64,000 nucleotides of DNA from Porodaedalea pini (GCA_002794775.1 NBAY01000001.1:124001-188000), one strand, 5' to 3'. Numbered from the stretch's first letter, positions 8,582-19,520 are shown. A program made the numbers and translations. The notes: generated by a model from the sequence alone, not told the origin.

Positions 8582-11500
8582 TTACCTCCCCCTCAAGGTT
8601 GGGCATCCCAACCAACCAAGATCTCGGTTGTCTGGCTTGGTGTCAACGAAGAGTGGACGGAGTCATTGGTGAGGAATGTCGAGTTTTCGAGGAGTGCCGG
8701 GGTGTTTCTGATAGAACTCAGCGATCGCCTCCTTTGCATTCTCACCAAAGTCTGTCTCAGGTTGCCAAGTCGGTTCGTTGTATCCAACCCACTTGATGAG
8801 GTATTGTAGCTTTCCTCGATGTAGACGTGAGTCGATGACCTCCTCGACTTCGTATTCCTCCTCATTGTCGACAATCTCCGGTGGTGGTGGTGGCTGTTGC
8901 TTCTGGCCTTCGAAAGACGGTTCGATAGCGGGTTTCAGTAGGGCTTCGTTGAAGACAGGGTGGACCTTTTTCCATCACTTTGGGAGCTTGAGCTTGTACG
9001 CACTTGCTCCCACCTTGTTGACAATGTTGAAGGGACTGTACCATTTGTCAGCAAGCTTCTTCGTTGGCGAGTCTGTACTGATGTTTCATCCATTGAGGAA
9101 GACCTTGTCGCCAGCCTGGTACTCCACTGATGTTCCTGCTGTCCGGTCATGGTAGCGCTTCATGTCCTCCACTGCCTTGACCAGGTTGTCCTTTGCAGCG
9201 CGATGAGTCTCCTTGATGTGCTTCGCAAATTCTTCCGCTGACATGTTGGCAGAGGAAGTTCATACTGTATCAAAGCTCATAGGGTGACATCCGGTGTTCA
9301 CGTAAAAGGGAGACATCTTTGTCACCGAGTGTTTGTGGTTGTTGTATGCGAATTCTGCGAGGGGGAGCCAGTCCTTCCAGTCCGATTGTCGATGGTTAAC
9401 GAAGAGCCTAAGGTACTGTTTGAGCTCTTGGTTAATGTGTTCAGTCTGACTGTCCATTTGCAGGTGATATGCTGTTGACGGGTTGCCTTCAATGTGCAGG
9501 AGTTTGTATAGCTCCTTCATCATCGACGCGTCAAACTGTGTGCCATGGTCATGGATGATCTTCTTCGGTAGGCTGTGGAGGTGGAAGACATGGTCGTGGT
9601 ACAACTGAGCCATGCCTTCCACCAACAGCTTTGTTGTCATCGGGATCACATGCATCTGCTTTGAGAATCTGTCCATGAAAACACAGATCACATTATGTCC
9701 CTTCGAGTCGGGAAGCTCTCCGATGAGATTGACCGTAACAATTTCCCAAGGACCTTCAGGGACTGCATTCGGATGAAGTGGCCTTGACCTCGATGCCCTC
9801 AGAGCCTTTGTTCACTGACAATGATCACACCCTCGGACATATGCTCGGACATCAGAGAACATCGACGCCCACCAGAAGTCTCGACGGACAAGCTCCACCG
9901 TTTTCGACACTCCTGGATGCCCAGCCAGTATCGAGTCATGACACTCCTGCAACACAGATTCCCTTATTGTCGATGGAAGGTATACCTTGCCCTTCATCCG
10001 CCACAAACCGTCGACCTCCGTCATCCCTGTTGGCCTCTCCGACTCGTTCTGCGCCCTCTGCGCCTCACCCACTCGTTCCAACATCTCATCACGTGATGTC
10101 CTCACCACTCCACGATTCAGCCACTTCTCCTTGATGAACACAACACCGTCATTATCATCCTTACCCTCATCATAGCCAGCCTTGTGCGACAGTAGGTCTG
10201 CCTTGCCCATCATCTTCCCTGACTTGTGCTTGAGGTGGAAGTCGAATTCCTCGAGCTCTGTCTGCCAGTGAGCTTGGTGATAGCTCAGCTTCTGCGCTGA
10301 CCTGAAGTAGGTGAGATTGGCATGGTCGGACCAGATCTCGATCTTGTGACAGGCACCGAGAAGGTACTGTCTCCATTCCTTGAGTGCTGAAACAATTGTG
10401 AGCATCTCCTTGTTGTAGATCTCATAGTTTCATTCTGCCAGCAGGAGCGCTTCTGACCTGTAGGCGACTACCCTCCACTTGCCTTCCTGCTTCTGCAACA
10501 ACACGCCTCCAAGCACAAAGTTTGATGAGTCCGCTTCGATGCAGAAAGGGCCCTCATCATTTGCGATGGCTAGGACTGGAGGTGAGCAGAGACGTCATCT
10601 CAGCTCCTCGAATGCTTCCTGCTGTTCGGTCTCCCATACCCAGTCCTTCTTGCCTGTCAGCAACGTCAACAGATGGACTACCTTGCTGTAGTCCTTGATA
10701 AACCGTCGTAGCCAGTTGCCCATGCCAAGGAACTGTTGCAGCTGTTTGATGTTTCGTGGGGCAGGCCAGTTTGCGATCGCTTCCATCTTCGCTGGGTCCA
10801 CCCTGATTTCACCATTACTGATGATGTGGCTGAGGTACTTTACCACCTTGGTGTCGAACTCGCACTTCTCCAGTTTCAGGTACAGGCTGTTTTCTCACAA
10901 GATCTGCAGGACACGCCTTGACATCTCGATATGTTCCTCAAGAGTTTGTGAGAGGATCAGTATGTTGTTGAGGTAGACGATGATCAAGTTGTCATAGATC
11001 AATCCCTTGAAGATGTGGTTGACAAAAGCCTGGAATGTCACCAGTGCGTTACAAAGACCGAAGAACATGACTGTCAGTTCAAAGAGACCCATGTTTATGC
11101 AGAACGCTGCCTTCCATTCATCGCCTTCTCAAATCCAGACATTGTAGTATCCCCAGTGAAGGTCAAGTTTGGTGATGAACTTCACCTTCTTGACCTTGTC
11201 GACCAGTTCGTCGATGAGGGGGAGAGGATACTTGTTCTTAATTGTGCCTTCGTTGAGTTTACGGTAGTCCTGAATTGGGCGTAGTGATTTGTCAGCCTTC
11301 TTGATGAAAAAGAAGGGCGACGCCATGGGTGAGATCGACTTTCATATGCGGCCTGACTTCAAGTTCTCTTCGAGGAAGTCCTTTAGCGACTGTTGTTCCA
11401 TCGGTGTCAATGGATAGATCTTGCAGTCACTAGGCTTGAAGTCGGGTTTCAAGTCGATAACGTGATCCCAGGGTCTATGTTCCGGCAGTTTCTCAAAGCC

Positions 11501-12170
11501 TTTCTAACTGAATACATCAGTGAAGTCATTGAGGTATGCGGGCCAGGACGCCTTGTCCATTTGCACTTCTCTCACCCTCCTCATCTCTTCTGTAACCTCC
11601 TTCTCAATTGCACACTTCTCTGGACAGCAGGTGAATTCAATTGAACCCGTCTTCCAGTTGACTTCTGGATTGTGGCATCGAAGCCAATCGTAACCAAGGA
11701 AGATGTTTGACAATGCTAGGGATGTTACCGCAAGGACGATCCTTTCCTTGTGGTGCCCGATCATTAGTTCAACATCGACATAGTTTTCGATCAACCCGGC
11801 CTCATTGTGCATGCCGTCTGCATTGAGCACTGTGAGGGGTCGGATATATTGCTTGGTCTCTAATCCATATTGTTCAACAAACCTCATGTCAATGCATGAT
11901 CCTGTACACCCTGAATCCACAAGGGCATGCGCGTCCACCTCCCTTATCTCACCCTCCACACTGTGTCCGACGTTCAGGAGGAGGTCCAGCTGGCATCCAC
12001 CAGTTCCCCTCATGAACAGCTGCTCATACTCGCCTTCCTTATTCACACCAGTGGGGACTTTGTAATCAGGAGAACCATCGACGTCATTTGCATCTATGTA
12101 TTGTACAGACAGTTGGTTATATTTTTGCGGGTCCAGATTCGAAGTCCCTTGTTCTACTCGGTCAGTCGCC
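8582..12170 (-). pseudogene. E2 pol (protease, RT, RNase H, integrase, chromodomain), decayed
   Basis: Collinear with the A pol at 13534-17277 but broken by about ten stops. Recognisable blocks on the minus strand: protease (VDSGCTGSCIDMRFVEQYGL, within 12046-11504), RT ([13 protein letters not shown], 11326-11129; VYLNNILILSQ, 11092-10895, where YLDD has become YLNN), RNase H and integrase zinc region (10405-9812), integrase core (HDHGTQFDASMMKELYKLL, 9691-9260) and chromodomain (9240-8600). Most stops and replacements correspond to CpG transitions of the A sequence. Not functional. Confidence 0.9.
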
Positions 12171-12177
12171 CTGATGG

Positions 12178-13330
12178 CTACGCCTGACCACTCGCAAAAC
12201 CCTGTGAGTCAACAACCTCTTCGTCGTTGTCTTCTTCCTCCACATAGTCCTCCACAGTCGACTTTTGAGTGTCTATGACTTCCTCGAATGCCAATTCCTT
12301 CATCGCCCCTAGTTCGTCGGCGAGGAGGCGATGTTCACCGGGTGCCATCATCTGCAGCATACGCTGCACAATCGTCTTCCCTTGCGGGCATGCATCCTTG
12401 AAGTGACCCAGCTGGCCGCAGATCCAGCATGCATGTTGGCATTGCGCCTCATTCATCGAGACGTCCATCGGCTGGCTGGCGCCTCCAAAGGTAACGCCGG
12501 TCGCATCGCATTTGTCGATGTGGGGGACTGCTGCCTGGCAATGAGCTGGGGGTGTATGCTGTTGTTGCAGGTGTGGTGGGGGCGGAAACATGCAGCCCCG
12601 TTGGATGGTGCGGATCTGTTGTTCACCCCAGTTGATCTCGATCACCTTCTTCTTCCAGTCGTCATACGTTGTCGGAACTGGCATTGATCTCAGCACTCCA
12701 TGAACCACCTCGATGTTCATCGCCCTTTTCAGATGGTCGCAGATGATGCTGTCATCCATTAGACCCGCTCTCATAATGACGATGTCAAGATCCTGGAAGA
12801 ACTCATTGGCAGTGAGGTCCTTCTGAACCTTGGTTTGGAACTTTGCTAGTGCCTTTTCCTTCCAGTTCAGATCATCAAACGAGGTGTCTAGGCACTCTTG
12901 GAACCTCGTCCAACTGTCAGTGAAGGTCATGATGCCAGCCATCGTCGACTCCTCCACGTAGTTCTGTGCCCACGTCGCTGCATTGCCTCCCTTTAAGTAG
13001 GAGAGAGCAACGTAAATCTTACTTTCCAACGTGGGGTATCGGTTTGGGTTTGCCGAGACGAAAAGGAGGACTTCGCATTTGAAGTCTAGATAGTCGTCAC
13101 CACCAGTGAATTCACATGGCTGGGTGACGTCAATGCTGGGGGTCGGGGGATTGGCTGCAGTGACCGGTGTCGGGGCGTTGTTTGCCTGATGGGCGAAGGC
13201 GTTTGCGACAATTGCCGTGATCTGTTCCATCTGCTGCTGACTGAAACCTCCTGTCGACATTTCTGGTTCAGGCGTCAGCATTGAGGGTTCAGGGGGGGTT
13301 GGGGGTGATAGGTCCCAACTGGTCTCACGG
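12178..13330 (-). pseudogene. E2 gag, truncated by A insertion
   Basis: Long open frame on the minus strand homologous to A gag: capsid-like part (EFTGGDDYLDFKCEVLLFVS), then a CCHC zinc knuckle (CWICGQLGHFKDACP) and an acidic tail ending DSQGFASGQA. The N-terminal part is cut at 13330 by the LTR of the A element. Apart from this cut the frame is surprisingly intact compared with the broken pol. Confidence 0.88.
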
Positions 13331-13687
13331 TGTTAGGCGGAAGCCCGGGAGACGGCTCGGACTGGGCAGGCCTCGGCTGACTGTCGTCTGGGACGTGCTA
13401 TACTCGAGCGTAGACTCGGGACACGCTTACTCAGGCTTGGTCGACGCGGAGGTAAGAGGAAAAGCAGAACAAGGAGTTCATGCGATTCCTGAGACCTTAT
13501 ATAGCGACGACCGTGAGACTATATTACCTAACATTACATAACGAGTGGGAATGGAACGAATGAAGGTCGTGTAGAGGGAGTGTGGGAAGTGATTGAAAAG
13601 ATGATTAAAGATAATGAAAAGGAGCAATTAACAGAAACGAAAAAGGAAAAGGGGAAATAAAGAAAAGGGGAAGTTCGAGTCCTGACA
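13331..13687 (-). repeat. Family A LTR (3' side), 357 bp, with 66-bp deletion
   Basis: Same ends as the 424-bp LTRs but one of the two 24-bp CCTCTTACCTCC...CTAG repeats and the 42 bp between them are missing. This is what slippage or recombination between direct repeats would leave. Several single differences (for example CTCACGGTC against CTCAAGGTC) set it apart from the LTRs at 644-1067 and 19097-19520. Confidence 0.92.
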
Positions 13688-16600
13688 TTACCCCCCCTCA
13701 AGGTTGGGCGTCCCGACCAACCAAGATCGCGATCGTCTGGCTCGGTGTCGACGAAGAGCGGACGGAGTCGTGAGCGAGGGATATCGAGTTTGCGGGGAGC
13801 ACTGGGGTGTTTGAGGTAGAATTCAGCAATTGCCTCCTTTGCGTTCTCGCCGAAGTCCGTCTCCGGTTGCCAGGTCGGTTCGTTGTACCCGACCCACTTG
13901 ACGAGGTACTGTAGTTTACCTCGGTGCAGACGTGAGTCAATGACCTCTTCAACCTCGTATTCCTCTTCGTTGTCAACGATTTCCGGTGGTGGCGGCGGCG
14001 GTAGCTTCTGGCTCTCAAACGACGGTTCAACGGCGGGTTTCAACAGGGCTTCGTTGAAGACAGGGTGGACCTTTTTCCATCGCTTCGGGAGTTTGAGCTT
14101 GTACGCGCTCGCTCCTACCTTGTCGACGACGTCAAAGGGGCCGTACCATTTGTCTGCAAGTTTCTTTGTCGGCGAGTCCGTACTGATGTTTCGCCCGTCA
14201 AGGAAGACCTTGTCGCCAGCCTTGTATTCCACCGATGCTCCTGCCGTCCGGTCATGGTAGCGTTTCATGTCTTCTGCTGCCTTGACCAGATTGTCCCTTG
14301 CCGCGCGATGGGTCTCCTTGATGTGCTTCGCGAATTCTTCTGCCGACATGTTGGTAGAGGAAGTTCGTATGGCGTCGAAGCTCCTAGGGTGACGTCCAGT
14401 GTTCGCGTAGAAGGGTGACATCTTTGTCGCCGAGTGTTCTCGGTTGTTGTAGGCGAACTCTGCGAGAGGGAGCCAGTCTTTCCAGTCTGACTGCCGATGG
14501 TCAACGAAGAGCCGGAGGTACTGTTCGAGCTCTTGGTTGACGCGTTCCGTCTGACCGTCCGTTTGCGGGTGATACGCCGTCGACGGGTTGCCTTCGATGT
14601 GTAGGAGTTTGTACAGCTCCCTCATCATTGATGCGTCAAACTGCGTGCCTCGGTCATGGATGATCTTTTTTGGCAAGCCATGGAGACGGAAGACGTGGTC
14701 GCGGTACAGTTGAGCCATGCCTTCCGCTGACAATTTTGTCGTCGTCGGGATCGCGTGCATCTGTTTCGAGAACCTATCGACGAAAACGCAGATTGCGTTG
14801 TGCCCCTTGGAGTCCGGGAGTTCTCCGATGAGGTCGACCGTGACAATTTCCCAGGGACCTTCAGGGACCGCGTTTGGATGAAGTGGCCTCGACCTTGATG
14901 CCCTCAGAGCCTTCGTTCGTTGGCAGCGGTCACATCCTCGGACGTATGCTCGGACATCGGAGAACATCGACGCCCACCAGAAGTCTTGACGTACCAGTTC
15001 GACCGTCTTCGACGATCCCGGATGTCCTGCCAGGGTCGAGTCGTGGCACTCCCTCAACACCGCTTCCTTCATCGTCGACGGCACGTACACCTTGCCTTTC
15101 ATTCGCCACAACCCGTCGACTTCTACCATATTCGTCGGCCTTTCCGACTCGTCTTGTGCCCTCTGCGCTTCACCCACTCGTTCCAACACTTCATCCCGCG
15201 ACGTCCTCACTATTCCCCGATTCAACCACTTTTCCTTGATGAAGACGATGCCGTCGTTGTCATCCTGGCCCTTGTCGTAACCTGCCTTGCGCGATAATAG
15301 GTCCGCCTTGCCCATCGTCTTCCCCGACTTGTGTTCGAGGTGGAAGTCAAACTCTTCGAGTTCGGTTCGCCAGCGGGCTTGACGGTAGCTCAGCTTCTGC
15401 GCTGACCTGAAGTAGGTGAGGTTAGCGTGGTCGGACCAGATTTCGATCGTGTGGCGAGCGCCGAGGAGGTATTGTCGCCATTCCTTGAGCGCCGAAACGA
15501 TCGCGAGCATCTCCTTGTCGTAGATCTCGTAGTTTCGTTCAGCGGGTAGGAGCGCTTCTGACCTATAGGCAATCACCCTCCACTTCCCTTCCTGTTTTTG
15601 CAACAACACACCGCCGAGCGCAAAGTTTGACGAGTCCGCTTCTACGCGGAAAGGACCCTCGTCGTTGGCGATGGCTAGGACTGGAGGTGAGCAGAGACGT
15701 CGTCTCAGCTCCTCGAACGCCTCCTGCTGTTCGGTCTCCCATACCCAGTCCTTCTTGCCCGTTAACGACGTCAGCGGATGGACCACCTTACTGTAGTCCT
15801 TGATGAACCGTCGTAGCCAGTTACCCATGCCGAGGAATTGTTGTAGCTGTTTCAGGTTTCGTGGGACCGGCCAGTTCGCAATCGCCTCCGTCTTTGCTGG
15901 GTCAGCCTTGATCTCGCCATTACCGATGATGTGGCCGAGGTATTTGACGACCTTGGCGTCAAATTCGCACTTCTCCGGCTTCAGGTACAGGCCATTCTCT
16001 CGCAGGATCTGAAGGACGCGCCTCGACGTGTCTATATGTTCCTCAATGGTCTCCGAGAGGATCAATATGTCGTCGAGGTATACGATGATCAGGTTAGCGT
16101 AAATCAGTTCCTTGAAGATGTGATTGACAAAAGCCTGGAACGTTGCCGGGGCGTTGCAGAGACCAAAGAACATGACCGTCGGTTCGAAGAGGCCCATGTT
16201 TGTGCGAAACGCTGCTTTCCATTCGTCACCCTCGCGGATCCGGACATTGTAGTACCCCCAGCGAAGGTCAAGCTTAGTGATGTACTTCGCTTTCTTGACC
16301 TTGTCGACGAGTTCGTCAATGAGAGGGAGGGGATACTTGTTCTTGATCGTACCGTCATTGAGCTTACGGTAATCCTGGATCGGGCGTAGCGATTTGTCGG
16401 CCTTCTTAATGAAGAAGAAGGGCGACGCCATGGGCGATATCGACCGTCGAATGCGACCCGACTTCAAGTTTTCATCGAGGAAGTCCTTGAGTGACTGTTG
16501 CTCTGTTGGCGTGAGCGGGTAGATTTTACAGTCACTTGGTTTGAAGTCGGGCTTCAAGTCGATGACGTGGTCCCACGGTCGGTGTTCCGGTAGCTTTTCG

Positions 16601-17277
16601 AAGCCTTTTTCGCTAAAGACGTCGGCGTAGTCGTTGAGGTATGCGGGCCAGGACTCCTTGTCCATTCGCACCTCTCTCACCCTCCTCGTCTCCTCTGCTG
16701 CTCTCCACACCCTCCGCATACCTTCCTCGTCGTCCTTCTCTACCACGCATTCACCTGGACAGCGAGTAAAGTCGAGTGTCCCCGTCTTCCAGTTGACCTC
16801 TGGATTGTGTCGTCGAAGCCAGTCGTACCCCAGGAAGATGTTAGAAGACGCCAATGAGGTTACTGCCAGGACGATCTGTTCCTTATGATGACCGATCGTG
16901 AGTTCAACGTCAACGTATTCCTCGATCAACCCAGCTTCGTTGTGCGTGCCGTCGGCATTGAGCACCGCAAGGGGTCGGATATACCGCTTCGTCTCTAGCC
17001 CATACCGTTCGACGAACCTCACGTCGATGCACGATCCTGTACATCCCGAGTCCACGAGTGCGTGAGCGTCTACCTCCCTCACTTCACCTTTCACACTGTG
17101 TCCGACGTTCAGGAGAAGGTCCAGCTGGCGTCCGCCAGTTCCTCTCATGAACAACTGCTCATACCCTTCACTTCTTTTCACACCGGTGGGGACTTCATAC
17201 TCCGGAAAACCATCGACGTCGTTCGCATCTACGTGTTGTACAGACGGTTGGTTATATTTTAACGAGTCCGGATTCAA
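13534..17277 (-). CDS. Family A Pol: protease, RT, RNase H, integrase, chromodomain
   Basis: An open frame of 1247 codons from the first Met. Protease VDSGCTGS (about residues 75-82); RT with KLDLRWGYYNV (about 335) and the catalytic YLDD (400-403); RNase H from FRVEADSSNFALGG (about 543) with YDKEML and WSDHANL; integrase zinc region (CHDSTLAGHPG, CDRC, about 744-785) and D-D-E core (VDLIG 814, HDRGTQF 874, TERVNQE 910); GPY/F about 1043; chromodomain about 1106-1155. The normal end is about residue 1196 (PTLRGG). Here the G run before the stop has seven instead of eight bases, so the frame runs 51 codons into the LTR. Pol lies in the -1 frame relative to gag and overlaps it. All catalytic residues are present, so apart from this tail it could encode active enzyme. 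Confidence 0.95.
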   Translation of the reverse strand: MNPDSLKYNQPSVQHVDANDVDGFPEYEVPTGVKRSEGYEQLFMRGTGGRQLDLLLNVGHSVKGEVREVDAHALVDSGCTGSCIDVRFVERYGLETKRYIRPLAVLNADGTHNEAGLIEEYVDVELTIGHHKEQIVLAVTSLASSNIFLGYDWLRRHNPEVNWKTGTLDFTRCPGECVVEKDDEEGMRRVWRAAEETRRVREVRMDKESWPAYLNDYADVFSEKGFEKLPEHRPWDHVIDLKPDFKPSDCKIYPLTPTEQQSLKDFLDENLKSGRIRRSISPMASPFFFIKKADKSLRPIQDYRKLNDGTIKNKYPLPLIDELVDKVKKAKYITKLDLRWGYYNVRIREGDEWKAAFRTNMGLFEPTVMFFGLCNAPATFQAFVNHIFKELIYANLIIVYLDDILILSETIEEHIDTSRRVLQILRENGLYLKPEKCEFDAKVVKYLGHIIGNGEIKADPAKTEAIANWPVPRNLKQLQQFLGMGNWLRRFIKDYSKVVHPLTSLTGKKDWVWETEQQEAFEELRRRLCSPPVLAIANDEGPFRVEADSSNFALGGVLLQKQEGKWRVIAYRSEALLPAERNYEIYDKEMLAIVSALKEWRQYLLGARHTIEIWSDHANLTYFRSAQKLSYRQARWRTELEEFDFHLEHKSGKTMGKADLLSRKAGYDKGQDDNDGIVFIKEKWLNRGIVRTSRDEVLERVGEAQRAQDESERPTNMVEVDGLWRMKGKVYVPSTMKEAVLRECHDSTLAGHPGSSKTVELVRQDFWWASMFSDVRAYVRGCDRCQRTKALRASRSRPLHPNAVPEGPWEIVTVDLIGELPDSKGHNAICVFVDRFSKQMHAIPTTTKLSAEGMAQLYRDHVFRLHGLPKKIIHDRGTQFDASMMRELYKLLHIEGNPSTAYHPQTDGQTERVNQELEQYLRLFVDHRQSDWKDWLPLAEFAYNNREHSATKMSPFYANTGRHPRSFDAIRTSSTNMSAEEFAKHIKETHRAARDNLVKAAEDMKRYHDRTAGASVEYKAGDKVFLDGRNISTDSPTKKLADKWYGPFDVVDKVGASAYKLKLPKRWKKVHPVFNEALLKPAVEPSFESQKLPPPPPPEIVDNEEEYEVEEVIDSRLHRGKLQYLVKWVGYNEPTWQPETDFGENAKEAIAEFYLKHPSAPRKLDIPRSRLRPLFVDTEPDDRDLGWSGRPTLRGGNVRTRTSPFLYFPFSFFVSVNCSFSLSLIIFSITSHTPSTRPSFVPFPLVM

Positions 17278-17312
17278 AGTCCCTTGTTCTTCCCGGTCAG
17301 TCGCCCCGATGG

Positions 17313-18512
17313 CTACGCCTGACCACTCGCAAAACCCTGCGAGTCAACGACCTCTTCGTCATTCTCTCCTTCCTCCACATAGTCCTCCACCGTCGACCTC
17401 CGAGTGTCTACGACTTCCTCGAAGGCTGACTCCTTCATCGCTCCGAGCTCGTCTGCGAGGATGCGGCGTTCGCCAGGGGCCATCAGTTCCAGCATACGCT
17501 GGATAATCGGTTTCCCCTGCGGGCACCTGTCCTTGAAGTGGCCTTCTTGACCACAGATCCAGCAAGCTCTTCTGCGACGTGCCTCGTTCATAGAGACGTC
17601 CATCGGTTGTCCGATACCTCCGAACGTGACGCCGGTCGCGTCGCGTTTGTCGACGTGCGGGGTTGCAAGTTGGCGCCGAGCGGGGGGTGCCGGTTGTTGT
17701 TGGCGAGGTTGCGGTATGAACGGGCGGCCTCGTTGAATCGCGCGGATCTGCTGTTCTCCGCGATCGATCTCGATAGCTTTGTTCTTCCACGCCTCATACG
17801 TTGTCGGTACGGGCGTCGACCTCAGCACGCCGCGGACTACCTCGATGTTCATTGCTCGCTTGAGGCGGTCGCAGATAACGCTGTCGTCTTTCAGTTCCGC
17901 CCGCTTGATGATGACGTCAAGTTGTTGGAAGAACTTATCTGCGGTGAGGTCCTTCTGAACCTTCTCCCGGAAATCTTTCAGCGCAGCTTCCTTTCGGTTC
18001 GGATCGTCGAACGAGGCGTCGAGTCGTTCCTGGAATCTTTCCCAGCTGTCCGTGAAGGTAACGATTCCCGCCGTTGTCGACTCCTCGACGTAGTTCTGCG
18101 CCCACGTTGCCGCATTACCACCCTTCAGGTAGGAGAGAGCTACGTAGATCTTACTCTCCGACGTAGGGTATCGGTTTGGGTTCGCGGACACGAAAAGAAG
18201 GACTTCGCGTCTGAAGTCAAGGTAATCGTCGCCACCAGTGAATTCACGTGGTCGGGCGACGTCTATGTTGGGGGTCGGGGGGTTAGCGGCCGCGACCGGT
18301 GCTGGGGCGTTGTTCGCCTGATGGGCGAAGGCATTCGCAACGATGGCCGCGATCTGCGCCATTTGCTGTTGGCTGAAACCTTCTGCTGACATCGCGGGTT
18401 CGGGTGTTGAAGGTTCTGGGGGAGTCGGCGGTGAGGGATCTCTGTTGGTCTCGCGGTAAGGACCCGGAGTCGGTGGTAGGTTAACCGTAGACGTTGACGG
18501 TGCGGGTGACAA
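17313..18512 (-). CDS. Family A Gag: capsid and CCHC nucleocapsid
   Basis: Structural protein of the virus-like particle. Capsid-like region around REFTGGDDYLDFRREVLLFV, a CCHC zinc knuckle CWICGQEGHFKDRCP near residue 325-340, and an acidic C-terminus (TVEDYVEEGENDEEVVDSQG). The coordinate 18512 is a TTG, not an ATG. Protein-like sequence conserved in the copies at 38800 and 30850 (VKIDLTDEQRRALPASARWD, DIWWSEVRHGWYSSDERGRR) continues upstream in frame to a TAA at 18749-18747, so the true N-terminus lies further up; no in-frame ATG was found there. Pol follows in -1, so a -1 frameshift is the likely mode of Pol expression. Confidence 0.9.
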   Translation of the reverse strand: MSPAPSTSTVNLPPTPGPYRETNRDPSPPTPPEPSTPEPAMSAEGFSQQQMAQIAAIVANAFAHQANNAPAPVAAANPPTPNIDVARPREFTGGDDYLDFRREVLLFVSANPNRYPTSESKIYVALSYLKGGNAATWAQNYVEESTTAGIVTFTDSWERFQERLDASFDDPNRKEAALKDFREKVQKDLTADKFFQQLDVIIKRAELKDDSVICDRLKRAMNIEVVRGVLRSTPVPTTYEAWKNKAIEIDRGEQQIRAIQRGRPFIPQPRQQQPAPPARRQLATPHVDKRDATGVTFGGIGQPMDVSMNEARRRRACWICGQEGHFKDRCPQGKPIIQRMLELMAPGERRILADELGAMKESAFEEVVDTRRSTVEDYVEEGENDEEVVDSQGFASGQA

Positions 18513-19096
18513 TGGGGTAGCTGGAGGCCACCTTGCTCTCCTTCCTCGTTCGTCTGACGAATACCAGCCGTGCCGGACTTCACTCCACCAGATGTCGTGG
18601 GTGACGCCGCTGTTATTGGTCGCGACGTAGCCTGGTCGATCTGGATCCCAACGGGCTGAGGCAGGAAGGGCCCGTCGCTGTTCGTCGGTGAGATCTATCT
18701 TGACGTTGGCGGTGGGACAGGGATCGGTTGCGTGTTCGATCCGGGGTTACGCCAACGTTGAGCGGGTTCGTCAGCGAAGTTGATGACGAGGCGGTAGGAT
18801 CCGAGTGAGATTACAAACGAGATTGTTGTCGAAGTTTGGACTCGTCTGGTTACCCACGTCCACGTTAGGTGCGTGCTCCACCAGAGGCTAATTCGTAGAG
18901 CCAGGGTCGGGAGATGTCGGTTGATATGTTTATGTAATACACGAACGTCCGAAAACGTCCGGGCAGGGTTGAGGGTTGTCGTTCAGGGGGTTTACACGTC
19001 AAATCCGTCGAGGGGAGCGCTCCTCTAGACTGAGTGAAGGCGAGTCGACAGCGACGACGTACGCTGGGGATGAGCCTGGGTGGGGTTCTGCTTTTA
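18513..19096 (-). other. Family A leader with self-priming site
   Basis: One base after the 5' LTR (minus strand), AAAAGCAGAAC occupies 19095-19085. It is the exact reverse complement of GTTCTGCTTTT, which lies about 30 bp after the TATA box in the LTR, where transcription should start. Tf1 of fission yeast primes itself in this way. About 18513-18746 is the upstream, conserved part of gag coding sequence. Confidence 0.75.
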
Positions 19097-19520
19097 TGTT
19101 AGGCGGAAGCCCGGGAGACGGCTCGGACTGGGCAGGCCTCGGCTGACTGTCGTCTGGGACGTGTTATACTCGAGCTTCGACTCGGGACACGCTTACTCAG
19201 GCTAGGTCGACGCGGAGGTAAGAGGATTAATACAAGACTAGACTAATACAAGGGGGACGAGTCTCACCTAGGTCGACGCGGAGGTAAGAGGAAAAGCAGA
19301 ACAAGGAGTTCATGCGATTCCTGAGACCTTATATAGCGACGACCTTGAGACTATATTACCTAACATTACATAACGAGTGGGAATGGAACGAATGAAGGTC
19401 GTGTAGAGGGAGTGTGGGAAGTGATTGGAAGGATGATTAAAGATAATGAAAAGGAGCAATTAACAGAAACGAAAAAGGAAAAGGGGAAATAAAGAAAAAG
19501 GGGAAGTTCGAGTCCTGACA
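19097..19520 (-). repeat. Family A 5' LTR, 424 bp
   Basis: Plus strand TGTTAGGCGG...CCTGACA. Length and single-base markers agree with the LTR at 644-1067, not with the one at 13331. It is followed by acttg, the target duplication partner of caagt at 1068-1072. Confidence 0.95.

Larger units (their letters stand above)
8153..13330 (-). mobile_element. Family E chromovirus, second copy (E2), cut off by an A element
   Basis: On the minus strand, from its 3' LTR (8153-8581) through pol to the middle of gag, where the A LTR at 13331 begins. The gag frame stops at ...RETSWDL.. reading outward; the five bases at the junction (ccgtg on the minus strand) should be the A target duplication. The rest of E2 gag and its 5' LTR are predicted to lie left of the window because of the inversion. 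Confidence 0.88.
13331..19520 (-). mobile_element. Family A Ty3 chromovirus, complete element (hybrid of two copies)
   Basis: Minus strand: 5' LTR 19520-19097, self-priming site, leader, gag, pol in the -1 frame, 3' LTR 13687-13331. Both ORFs are open. The outer flanks do not match each other: acttg (19521-19525) on one side and cacgg (13326-13330) on the other; the partner of acttg is caagt at 1068. The two LTRs also differ (424 against 357 bp). Both facts say that its two ends come from different insertions. Confidence 0.95.
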
